Positions 1 through 7,788 of a DNA stretch of 64,000 nt are shown here, piece after piece. Position 1 is the stretch's first letter, and every line of letters begins with the position of its first letter. The notes under the pieces are model-generated. The model was not told the DNA's origin. It was given only the letters and a program-made list of their open reading frames with translations, and did no database searches. This DNA comes from Andreprevotia lacus DSM 23236 (lineage in GTDB: Bacteria > Pseudomonadota > Gammaproteobacteria > Burkholderiales > Chitinibacteraceae), in NCBI RefSeq assembly GCF_900176275.1, contig NZ_FWXD01000006.1, positions 137,979-201,978 of the forward strand, written 5' to 3'. The translations under genes and the position numbers were made by a program.

Positions 1-98
1 TAGCTGCGCTGATGGCGCATCAATATTGATTGTTTTACCGCAGGGCTGCCTTCTGTTCAAATGCCGGGCATTGAATGGATATTGCACAGGATAAAACC

Positions 99-1334
99 AT
101 GAAGCCCGTGAACGGCCCGCAGCTTGTCGCCATCGCCCGCCAGTACGGCACCCCTTGCTGGGTGTATGACACAGCGGTCATCCGCGAGCGCATTGCGCAG
201 CTCAAGCAGTTCGATGTGATCCGCTTTGCGCAGAAAGCCAATTCCAACACCCACATCCTGCGCCTGATGCGTGAACAGGGCGTGAAGGTGGATTCGGTCT
301 CGCTGGGCGAGATCGAGCGCGCACTGGTGGCTGGTTACACCACCGGCGGTGCGCATGCCGATATCGTGTTCACTGCCGATCTGCTCGACCATGCCACCCT
401 GGCGCGCGTGGCCGAGCTGAAGGTGCCGGTGAATGCGGGCAGCCCGCAAATGCTGCAACAGCTGGGTGAAGTCAGCCCCGGCCACCCGGTATGGCTGCGC
501 ATCAACCCCGGCTTTGGTCACGGCCACAGCCAGAAGACCAATACCGGAGGCGAATCGAGCAAGCACGGTATCTGGCACGAGCAGCTGGCCGAAGCCTACG
601 CGCTGATCGATCAATACAAGCTTGATCTGGTCGGCCTGCACATGCACATCGGCTCGGGTGTCGACTACACCCACCTTGCCAATGTCTGCGATTCCATGGT
701 GGCGCAAGTGAAGGCATCGGGTCGTGATATCCGTGCCATTTCGGCAGGTGGTGGCTTGTCGATTCCGTATCGCGTTGGTGGCGAGCGCATCGATACCGCG
801 CACTATTTCAGCCTGTGGGACAAGGCGCGCAAGGAAGTCGAAGCGCATCTGGGCCATCCGGTAACGCTGGAGATCGAACCGGGCCGCTTCCTGGTGGCCG
901 AGTCGGGCAAGCTGGTGGCCGAAGTGCGTGCACGCAAGGATGCGGGCAACAACCATTTCGTGCTGTGCGATGCCGGTTTCAACGACCTGATGCGCCCGGC
1001 CATGTATGGCAGCTATCACGAGGTGTCGGTGCTGGACGCCGCTGGTGCCGACAAGACGGCTGGCGTTCGTCCGACCGTGATCGCCGGCCCGCTGTGCGAA
1101 TCGGGCGACGTGTTCACCCAGGAAGAGGGTGGCACGCTCACTCCGCGCGATCTGCCGGCTGCCGACGTCAGTGATTTCCTCGTATTCCACGATGGCGGCG
1201 CCTACGGCGCGAGCATGAGCAGCAACTACAACACCCGTCCGCTGATTCCTGAGGTGCTGGTAGATGGTGAGCAGGCTCGCTTGATCCGCCGTCGTCAGAC
1301 CGTGGCCGAATTACTGGCGCTGGAAAACGTCTGA
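99..1334 (+). CDS. lysA: Diaminopimelate decarboxylase LysA
   Basis: PLP-dependent fold-III decarboxylase that converts meso-diaminopimelate to L-lysine, the last step of lysine synthesis. The 411-residue product follows E. coli LysA closely over its whole length. The PLP lysine lies in FAQKANSN (about residue 46). SLGEIERA, HMHIGSG, SAGGGLS, EPGRF and the active-site GPLCESGDVF are all present, and it ends in RRRQTVEELLAL-like sequence. An in-frame ATG at 75 would add 8 residues, but the ATG at 99 has AGGA seven bases upstream and the one at 75 has no ribosome site, so 99 is chosen. A strong terminator follows. The first ~74 bases of the window hold no frame I can assign. Confidence 0.95.
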   Translation: MKPVNGPQLVAIARQYGTPCWVYDTAVIRERIAQLKQFDVIRFAQKANSNTHILRLMREQGVKVDSVSLGEIERALVAGYTTGGAHADIVFTADLLDHATLARVAELKVPVNAGSPQMLQQLGEVSPGHPVWLRINPGFGHGHSQKTNTGGESSKHGIWHEQLAEAYALIDQYKLDLVGLHMHIGSGVDYTHLANVCDSMVAQVKASGRDIRAISAGGGLSIPYRVGGERIDTAHYFSLWDKARKEVEAHLGHPVTLEIEPGRFLVAESGKLVAEVRARKDAGNNHFVLCDAGFNDLMRPAMYGSYHEVSVLDAAGADKTAGVRPTVIAGPLCESGDVFTQEEGGTLTPRDLPAADVSDFLVFHDGGAYGASMSSNYNTRPLIPEVLVDGEQARLIRRRQTVAELLALENV

Positions 1335-1362
1335 TCTGCTGCCGTTTACGGCTGCTACACTG

Positions 1363-1389
1363 AAACCCGCCGCGCAACGGCGGGTTTTT
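1363..1389 (+). terminator. Rho-independent terminator after lysA
   Basis: A perfect 10-bp stem, AAACCCGCCG paired with CGGCGGGTTT, closes a 5-base loop and runs into a T tract. It lies 28 bases after the lysA stop and before the DJ-1-family gene, which therefore probably has its own promoter or depends on read-through. Confidence 0.85.
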
Positions 1390-1429
1390 CATGCCCGCTA
1401 TCCGCTCAGTTTTTGCCCAGGAGAACGCC

Positions 1430-1984
1430 ATGCCCACCGTCCATGTTTACATCGCCCCCGGCTTTGAAGAGGTCGAGCTGATTACCATCGTCGACGTGTT
1501 GCGCCGGGCCGGCATCGAGACCACCTTGGTGGCGCTGGATGAGCAACTGGCCGTGCGTGGCGCACACGATATCGTGGTGCAGGCCGATGCTGGCTTTGCT
1601 GCAGTGGCCGAGCTGCAGGCTGATGCGATCGTGTTGCCGGGTGGTGGGCCGGGCACCCAGGCACTGGGGGACTGCCTCCCCTTGCATGAACGGCTGCGTG
1701 CGCAGGCGGCGGCTGGCCGGCGCGTGGCGGCAATTTGCGCAGCACCGACGGTGCTGGCCAAGGCGGGGGTGTTGCAGGGGCGAGAGGCGACGTGCTTTCC
1801 GGGGCTGGAGCAGGTACTGGCCGAGCATGGTGCCAAGGTCAGCAACTATCAGGTGGTGACCGATGACATCGTCACCACGTCACGCGGGCCGGCAACGGCG
1901 GGGCTGTTCGGTATCGAGCTGGCGCGCCTTCTGGTAGGGCACGACAAGGCGCTGGCGGTAGGCCGCGCCATGCTCTTTCTGTAA
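1430..1984 (+). CDS. DJ-1/PfpI (YajL-like) family protein
   Basis: 184 residues with the DJ-1 fold markers: an early FEEVE segment carrying the conserved Glu, VLPGGGPGTQ, and the nucleophile-elbow cysteine in AAICAAPTVLA (near residue 104), followed by the SRGPATA motif. Members near YajL act as chaperones or deglycases protecting proteins from oxidative or carbonyl damage; which activity applies is not settled by sequence. A longer frame starts at 1391, but AGGAG at 1419-1423 places the real start at 1430. It is convergent with the thioesterase gene and only 4 bases from it. Confidence 0.85.
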   Translation: MPTVHVYIAPGFEEVELITIVDVLRRAGIETTLVALDEQLAVRGAHDIVVQADAGFAAVAELQADAIVLPGGGPGTQALGDCLPLHERLRAQAAAGRRVAAICAAPTVLAKAGVLQGREATCFPGLEQVLAEHGAKVSNYQVVTDDIVTTSRGPATAGLFGIELARLLVGHDKALAVGRAMLFL

Positions 1985-1988
1985 TCGC

Positions 1989-2456
1989 TCAGGCGGCCTT
2001 GGCGGGCGGCAGATCAAACACCAGCAAGGTCGAGGTGGCTGATGCGTAGACGGTGCCGGCGGCGTCGACAATGCGCCCTTCGGTAAACGCCACGCGCTTG
2101 CCAACGGTAATGACCTTGGCCTCGGCGCGGATCGGGCCGGTTTCAGCCGTCATCGCCTTGTGATACGCCACCTTGAGTTCCAGCGAGGTATAGCCCTGCA
2201 CGGCACTCAAGGTGGAATGCACGGCACAGCCGCAGGCCGAGTCGAGCAGGGTGGCCGCGTAGCCGCCATGTATGGTGCCCAGCGGGTTGTAGGCATGCGG
2301 CCCCGGTGTGGCGGCAAAGACCGCCCGGCCGGTGTCGATTTCCACCAGATTGAAATCCAGCGTGTCGGCAATCGGTGGGCGCCGCCCGGTGGCGATCAGG
2401 GCCTGCAACTGTGCAAGGCCACTCAGCTTGCCCAGGCTTTCCTGCAATACATTCAT
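1989..2456 (-). CDS. PaaI-family hotdog thioesterase
   Basis: 155-residue single hotdog-fold protein. The family hallmark lies in YNPLGTIHGGYAATLLDSA, followed by the substrate-channel segment LELKVAYHKAM and a C-terminal AxSTLLVF strand. Relatives hydrolyse acyl- or aryl-CoA thioesters in the cytoplasm; the substrate here is unknown. The reading frame is open far upstream, but the ATG at 2456 begins the family-type N-terminus and lies just after the cheR stop (2465), so it is probably co-transcribed with cheR. Confidence 0.85.
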   Translation of the reverse strand: MNVLQESLGKLSGLAQLQALIATGRRPPIADTLDFNLVEIDTGRAVFAATPGPHAYNPLGTIHGGYAATLLDSACGCAVHSTLSAVQGYTSLELKVAYHKAMTAETGPIRAEAKVITVGKRVAFTEGRIVDAAGTVYASATSTLLVFDLPPAKAA

Positions 2457-2464
2457 CGTGCGGC

Positions 2465-3313
2465 TCAGCGCAGTACGGCAGGGGTGGACAGGCCGGGGCG
2501 GGCCAGCTCGTAAACTGTTTTGCCACGCAGCTTGAACAGGTCGGCCGCGTGATAGAGGTTCTCCGAGTGGCCGACATAGAGCAGTCCCTCGGGTTTGAGC
2601 AACGGCGCAAAGCGCTGCAGGATCTTGAGCTGCGTCGGTTTGTCGAAATAAATCATCACGTTGCGACAAAAAATCGCATCGAAGGGGCCGCGTATCATCC
2701 AGTCTGGCGCGATGAGGTTGAGCTTGCGGAACACGATCATGTCGCGCAGTTCCTGAACGAGCTGGTATTTGCCGGTGGGGTGCTTGGTGAAGAAGCGCTT
2801 CACGCGGGTTGCGCCCAGCTTGTCGACCTCTTCGGCGGCATAGATGCCGGCCTTGGCGACTTCCAGCACATTGGTGTCGAGGTCGGTTGCAATGATCTTG
2901 ACCGGCGGGCGCAAGGAATCGAATGCTTCGCAGGCGGTAATCGCCAGCGAGTAGGGCTCTTCGCCGGTGCTGGAGGCTGAGCACCAAAGGTTGAGCGTGC
3001 CGGCCTGGCGATTGGCCTTCAGATAATCGCCCAGAATCTCGAAGTGGTGCGCTTCGCGGAAAAAGGAGGTCAGGTTGGTGGTAAGCGAGTTGGTAAACAA
3101 CTCCATTTCCCGATGGTCGCCTCGCTCCAGCACCTTGAGGTAATCACCGAAAGTCTTGAGGTTGAGCGCCCGCAGCCGTTTCGCCAGACGACCGTACACC
3201 ATGTCGTGTTTGGCAGGCGAGAGCGCGATGCCGGCGTAGTCGTAGATCAGCTTGCGGATTTTCTCGAAATCCTGCTGGTTGAAATCGAATTCGCGGGTTG
3301 GCGGTGTGAGCAT
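2465..3313 (-). CDS. cheR: Chemotaxis protein methyltransferase CheR
   Basis: SAM-dependent methyltransferase that methylates glutamates on chemoreceptors. The 282-residue product has the all-alpha CheR N-domain (DFEKIRKLIYDYAGI, LAKRLRAL, TTNLTSFFRE) and the SAM-binding domain (CSASSTGEEPYSLA, ATDLDTNVL, IFCRNVMIYF, VGHSENL). The start is taken at the ATG at 3313 (MLTPPTREF); the upstream in-frame extension is not family-like. It stands away from any cheA/cheW cluster here, next to a diguanylate cyclase gene on the same strand. A chemoreceptor gene lies at 13947-15827. Confidence 0.93.
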   Translation of the reverse strand: MLTPPTREFDFNQQDFEKIRKLIYDYAGIALSPAKHDMVYGRLAKRLRALNLKTFGDYLKVLERGDHREMELFTNSLTTNLTSFFREAHHFEILGDYLKANRQAGTLNLWCSASSTGEEPYSLAITACEAFDSLRPPVKIIATDLDTNVLEVAKAGIYAAEEVDKLGATRVKRFFTKHPTGKYQLVQELRDMIVFRKLNLIAPDWMIRGPFDAIFCRNVMIYFDKPTQLKILQRFAPLLKPEGLLYVGHSENLYHAADLFKLRGKTVYELARPGLSTPAVLR

Positions 3314-3413
3314 GTTTGGTATTCCGGGCAAGCGGTGCCTCTCTCGTTCAGCATAGCGGCCCACCGTGCTTTACGTAGCAGCTTTCGCCACGGGCGGGCT
3401 TGATCAGCAGATT

Positions 3414-5180
3414 CTAGTCTTTTGTGGGCGCGGTGGCCGAGCTGTTTTCTCCAGCCTGTGGCAACTGCGAGGACAAGGGCGGTGGGGTGCAGACGCGGTT
3501 GCGGCCGCCATGCTTGGCTTCATACAAGGCCTTGTCGGCGCGCGACAGCATGGCGGCGAGCGCTTCACCATTGCCCAGTTCTGCCACGCCAAAACTGGCG
3601 GTCAGTTGCAGTACGTGAGCGGGTAACACCACGCGAATGTCGGCAACGGCTTCCCGCAGCCGCTCTGCCACGACAAGCGCGCCATCGATGGCGGTATCCG
3701 GCAGCAGGGCTATGAATTCCTCGCCGCCAAAACGTGCAAACAGGTCTACATCGCGCAGCGTTTGCTGGCAGGTGCTGGCCATGCGGCGCAATACCTCGTC
3801 ACCGATGTCATGCCCTTCCTGATCGTTGATGCGTTTGAAGAAATCGATGTCGATGGCGATCACGCAGAGCGGGGCTGCGCCGCGGGCAGCCCGGCGCAGC
3901 TCGTGGTCGGCGCGTTCGTAAAAGGCGCGGCGGTTCAGCGCCCCGGTGAGTGCATCGGTATTGGCGAGTTTTTCCAGTTGCTGTACCAGTTCGCTACGTT
4001 CGCGCAACGTAGTCAGCAGGTGTTCGTTGCTGGCATCCAGCGAGGCAGTGCGCTCGACAACTTGTGCTTCCAGCGTGTTGTTGAGTTCGGCCAGTTGCAG
4101 CGTTTTCAGCGACAGGGAATCAACCAGTTGCTTGAGCGACAGGCTGAGCTGGTTGGCCTCGCGGTAAATGGCGCCGGCGGGGATGGCTGCGTTGTGCTCG
4201 CCGGCGCGCAGCCGGTCTGCACTGCGGCTGAGCTTGCGCAGCGGGTGGGCAATTACGCCGGCCAGCACGGCGCCGATCACGGCAAACAGCAGTGTGCAGG
4301 CCAGCCCCACCCACAGGATGCTGGTGCGCAGATTGCGCACCGACTCGAAGGCACGATCCGCTGGTTGCCGCACCAGAATCTGCCAGCCCAGCTGGGCGGG
4401 GCCATCGCTCCGGGTTTGCAGCAAGCTGGTGAGGTATTCCTTGCCGTCAGGCCAGCGCAACACGCTGCTGTGTATCGGGCCCTTGAGCTCCGGCAGCGCC
4501 ACGCCTTCCAGTCCGTTGGGGGCCAGGATGACCTTGCCGTTGGCAGCAAGCATGAAGGCCTGCACGCCGTGCTGACTCATGGGCCCGAAAATCTTTTGTT
4601 CGACCGAGCGCGCCCATTCAAAGGACAAGTGGGCACCGATGACGCCGGACAGCTTGCCCTGCAGGTCGTAGATGGGATAGGAGACATCCAGAAAACGCAG
4701 CGGCTCTCCCGACGCTGGTGGCGGGAGCAGTTTGGCCAGCAACTTGGCCTCGTGCACATCGCCGATGAAGGGGCCTTTCAACCCGGCCTTGAACCATGGC
4801 CGGGCGCTGACATCGGCACCATCAAGCAAATGGTCGGCAGCATAATGCACTTTGCCTTGCGGATCGGCCATGCCTATCCACGCGTATTCCGCATAGTTTT
4901 GCTTGAGCTGCTGCAGGATGGCGCGATTATCCTCGGCCGGCGTGGCTGGATCGCGGATTTGCTTGATTTGAGCAATCACGCTGACATCGCGCAGGCGCGC
5001 TTCCAGGCCGTTGGTGAGTTCGTCATGCATGCGATCGGACAGCGCATAGAGCGAGCGGTCGATGTCCGCAGTCACCATCTCCGCCGACAGGCGCTCCAGC
5101 ACGCTGGACAGGGTCAGCACAATCAACGCCGCAACAATGGCAAAAGCCGCGCCGAGGGCAGTGCGCAAGTCGAGTCGCAT
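3414..5180 (-). CDS. Membrane diguanylate cyclase (dCache-HAMP-GGDEF)
   Basis: 588 residues. An N-terminal membrane helix (about 8-28) is followed by a periplasmic double-Cache-type sensor, a second helix near 290-315, a HAMP segment, a coiled coil near 370-405 and a GGDEF domain. The catalytic motif is intact as GGEEF (485-489), preceded by NTDALTGALNRRAF. An RDVD sequence five residues before GGEEF fits the RxxD product-inhibition site. The protein should make cyclic di-GMP in response to an external ligand and be feedback inhibited. No EAL domain is present. The C-terminal ~25 residues are a low-complexity tail. Confidence 0.93.
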   Translation of the reverse strand: MRLDLRTALGAAFAIVAALIVLTLSSVLERLSAEMVTADIDRSLYALSDRMHDELTNGLEARLRDVSVIAQIKQIRDPATPAEDNRAILQQLKQNYAEYAWIGMADPQGKVHYAADHLLDGADVSARPWFKAGLKGPFIGDVHEAKLLAKLLPPPASGEPLRFLDVSYPIYDLQGKLSGVIGAHLSFEWARSVEQKIFGPMSQHGVQAFMLAANGKVILAPNGLEGVALPELKGPIHSSVLRWPDGKEYLTSLLQTRSDGPAQLGWQILVRQPADRAFESVRNLRTSILWVGLACTLLFAVIGAVLAGVIAHPLRKLSRSADRLRAGEHNAAIPAGAIYREANQLSLSLKQLVDSLSLKTLQLAELNNTLEAQVVERTASLDASNEHLLTTLRERSELVQQLEKLANTDALTGALNRRAFYERADHELRRAARGAAPLCVIAIDIDFFKRINDQEGHDIGDEVLRRMASTCQQTLRDVDLFARFGGEEFIALLPDTAIDGALVVAERLREAVADIRVVLPAHVLQLTASFGVAELGNGEALAAMLSRADKALYEAKHGGRNRVCTPPPLSSQLPQAGENSSATAPTKD

Positions 5181-5300
5181 CGGGCAGGCTCCACGAGTGT
5201 TCCCGAGGACAGTCTAAGCGCTAATGCCCGGGAGGCCCAAACCGGACGGGCAGAGCCTAGGCGAGTGGTGCATTGTGCCCGTCCAGCGGCTGCCGCCCGT

Positions 5301-6494
5301 TCAAGCCTGGTCGCGAATCGCGTTCAGTGCCTCGTAGCAAGCCCCCATGGTGTGGTAGTCGGTCTTGCCGGCTGGTGATTTTTCGTCGTCCACCTTGGCA
5401 TTCTCCGGGGTCAGGATGCGGAACCAGGCGCCGTAGTCATGATCGACAAAATGTTGCCAGCTATAGGCCCAGATGCGGTTGTACCAGTCCCAGTATTGCT
5501 GCTCGCCGGTGGCGTCGGCCAGCAACGCGGCGGCGGCAAACGATTCGGCCTGCACCCAGAAGTATTTGTCCTGATCGTAGGGTGCGCCGCCCAAGTCGTA
5601 GCCGTAGATCAGCCCGCCGTGTTCGTGATCCCAACCGGCTTGCATGGCGGCGTCGAACAGCGTGCGTGCGGTGGGCAGGTGCCAGTCTGCCGGTGCATGC
5701 CGGTCGAGAATGAGCAGCAGCTTGGCCCATTCGGTCTGGTGGCCGGTCTGGAAGCCCCAGGGGCGGAAGATATTGGTCCGGTCGCCTTTGTTGTATTCAA
5801 GGTCGGGCTGCCAGTCGGGCTTGAAGTGCTCCCACACCTGACCGCCGGTGAGGCCCGCCTGGCGACGGGTGAAGTTGCTGGCCAGCAGTTGGGCGCGCTG
5901 CAGGTAGCGTGCCTCGCCGGTGGCCTCGTACGCTGCCAGCATGGCCTCGCAGCCATGCATATTGTCGTTCTGGCCGCGATAGTCGGTCAGCACCCAGTCG
6001 GCGCTGGCTTCGCTGGCATAGACGCCATGTTCGGGCAGCCAGAAGCGCTGTTCCATCAAGTCATAGGTCTCGGCCAGCCAGTCGCGGGCCTCGGCAATGC
6101 CGGCCTTTACGCCGCAAGCGTAGGCCAGCATCACGAAGGCGAGGCCATAGCAATGGTTGGTGGCATCGATGACCTTGCCTTCGCGGATCAGCCAGGCATA
6201 GCCGCCGGTTTGCCGATTGCGGTGCACATTGCGCAGATAAGCCAGACCATGGCGTACCCACTCCAGATATTGCGGCTTGCCGAACTGGCGATAGGCCATG
6301 GCGTAGTTGAAAACAAAGCGCGTGCTGGAGACCAGATGGCGGGTGACGCTGTCGTAGATGCGCCCGTCATCCTTGTAGAAATGGAAAAACCCACCGGCCG
6401 GGTCGACCGCGCGCGGGTCGTAGAAGGACAGCGTGTGGCGGATGTGATCGAGCAGAAAGGCGCGGCTCTGGAATTGCGGGCTTGCAGCGGACAT
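5301..6494 (-). CDS. AGE-family sugar epimerase/isomerase
   Basis: 397-residue alpha6/alpha6-barrel protein of the N-acylglucosamine 2-epimerase family. Recognisable segments are GGFFHFYKDDGRIYD near the N-terminus, RFVFNYAMAYR, DNMHGCEAMLAAYEATGE, PWGFQTGHQTEWAKLLL and DYHTMGACYEAL. Members interconvert free sugars (mannose/fructose/glucose isomerases such as YihS) or epimerise N-acyl sugars. The EWAKLLL and TDYHT segments resemble the free-sugar aldose-ketose isomerase subgroup, which is my preferred reading but is not proven. It lies 54 bases downstream of flgA on the same strand, with no obvious functional link. Confidence 0.85.
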   Translation of the reverse strand: MSAASPQFQSRAFLLDHIRHTLSFYDPRAVDPAGGFFHFYKDDGRIYDSVTRHLVSSTRFVFNYAMAYRQFGKPQYLEWVRHGLAYLRNVHRNRQTGGYAWLIREGKVIDATNHCYGLAFVMLAYACGVKAGIAEARDWLAETYDLMEQRFWLPEHGVYASEASADWVLTDYRGQNDNMHGCEAMLAAYEATGEARYLQRAQLLASNFTRRQAGLTGGQVWEHFKPDWQPDLEYNKGDRTNIFRPWGFQTGHQTEWAKLLLILDRHAPADWHLPTARTLFDAAMQAGWDHEHGGLIYGYDLGGAPYDQDKYFWVQAESFAAAALLADATGEQQYWDWYNRIWAYSWQHFVDHDYGAWFRILTPENAKVDDEKSPAGKTDYHTMGACYEALNAIRDQA

Positions 6495-6548
6495 GACGGG
6501 CTCCGTTTCGACAGAAGCCCAGCATAACGCTGCCGCGCCGTGCTGAAA

Positions 6549-7244
6549 CTAAGGGGTAATCTCTACCGTGCCGTTGCCGCGCGCAATGCCCTGCACGATC
6601 TGGTTGTTGCCCACGCGCACGCGCACGATCTGGCCCTCGGCAGCCGATTGCAGCGCGGTGCCTTCGTTGCTGACCTCGATATCGCCGTCGCGGAACAGCA
6701 CTTTCACGCGCTGGTTCTGCTGGATCACCGTGGCAGCACGCAGCATTTCGGCACGCAGCACGCCGCCCGATGCAACGGCGGAATTGAGCGTACGCCCCAC
6801 CGCTTGCGCCGGGTCGAGAATCACGCTGCCGGGTAGTACTGATAAATCCCCCTGCTGGGCAACCAGATCACCCGGCTGGATTTCCTTGCCGGCAGACAAG
6901 GGCCGGGCCGCCACATAGTACGTGGCTTGCAGCGCGACCTTGACCGGGATGTTGATACCCCACGCCGCGCCATCGATACAGCGCACGCGCAGCATGGTGT
7001 TGCCGATCAGCCGGCCCCCACTGGGCAGCTGAATATCGAATGCGTTGCAGGCATCAAGCTTGAGCCGATTGTCGATCTGCCCGATCTGGTAGCTCGACAA
7101 GCCTTGGCTGTTGGCCAGTTGGCCATCCAGCCAATCTGCCACCGCGCGTTGCAACACTTTCATGTCCTGCGCTGCGGCGAAGGAGGGCGGGGAGAGCAGC
7201 AGCGCGCACAGTGCGGCAGCGGAAAGGCAAAAATGAGAGCGCAT
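6549..7244 (-). CDS. flgA: Flagellar P-ring assembly chaperone FlgA
   Basis: Periplasmic chaperone for P-ring (FlgI) assembly around the flagellar rod. The 231-residue product has a signal peptide (MRSHFCLSAAALCALLL...SFA), a central domain, and a C-terminal SAF/ChapFlgA domain: ARPLSAGKEIQPGDL, GRTLNSAVASGGVLRAEML, and the closing GNNQIVQGIARGNGTVEI. The start is taken at 7244, where the signal peptide begins; the longer frame to 7283 adds an unlike N-terminus. No other structural flagellar gene lies in the window, so flgA is separated from the flgB operon it usually adjoins. Confidence 0.9.
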   Translation of the reverse strand: MRSHFCLSAAALCALLLSPPSFAAAQDMKVLQRAVADWLDGQLANSQGLSSYQIGQIDNRLKLDACNAFDIQLPSGGRLIGNTMLRVRCIDGAAWGINIPVKVALQATYYVAARPLSAGKEIQPGDLVAQQGDLSVLPGSVILDPAQAVGRTLNSAVASGGVLRAEMLRAATVIQQNQRVKVLFRDGDIEVSNEGTALQSAAEGQIVRVRVGNNQIVQGIARGNGTVEITP

Positions 7245-7339
7245 GGCCGCATGATAAACCCAGCGTGCACTCAATTGCAGCACGGCATGTGCGGACTATC
7301 GGCTAGAATCGGTGCACCGCATGCCCGAGCCCGCCCGCC

Positions 7340-7723
7340 ATGTCCCAATCCACACGCTACGTGATCAAGGTTGTTGCCGAGTCGTTTTTCCTGCCCGAGC
7401 AATCGGACGAGGACGAAGATCGCTATGTGTTTGCCTACCAGATCACCATCATCAACCAGGGCGAAGTCGCTGCCCAGTTGCTGTCGCGGCACTGGATCAT
7501 CACCGACATGGACAACAAGGTGGAAGAGGTGCGCGGTATGGGCGTGATCGGCGAACAGCCGGTGCTGGAGCCCGGCCAGTCATTTGAATACATGAGTGGC
7601 GCCACCTTGCAGACCCCGGTGGGCACCATGCGCGGCAGCTATCGCATGCGTGGTGTCGATGGCTATGAGTTCGAGGTGGATATCCCCGAGTTCGTGCTGT
7701 CGATTCCGCGCGTATTGCACTGA
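7340..7723 (+). CDS. apaG: ApaG (CorD) protein
   Basis: 127-residue immunoglobulin-like beta-sandwich protein. Typical features are RYVFAYQITIINQG, LLSRHWIITDMDNKVEEVRGMGVIGEQPVLEPGQSF split over two strands, and GTMRGSYRMRG. ApaG proteins are linked to cobalt/magnesium resistance and diadenosine tetraphosphate phenotypes in enterobacteria; the biochemical role remains unclear. It usually neighbours apaH/ksgA, but here it stands alone, 65 bases before an ABC exporter gene. A TAGAAT -10-like hexamer lies at 7304-7309. Confidence 0.93.
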   Translation: MSQSTRYVIKVVAESFFLPEQSDEDEDRYVFAYQITIINQGEVAAQLLSRHWIITDMDNKVEEVRGMGVIGEQPVLEPGQSFEYMSGATLQTPVGTMRGSYRMRGVDGYEFEVDIPEFVLSIPRVLH

Positions 7724-7788
7724 GCCCGGCTGGTATTTGCCGCCCCGGGCCCCATCTGTTTGCTCTGCCCACCCGCCCCGAGATCCGT

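Noticed and set aside
1..98. Possible tail of an upstream lipoprotein gene (lptM often precedes lysA)
   Set aside because: None of the three plus frames gives a convincing C-terminus, so no feature is called.
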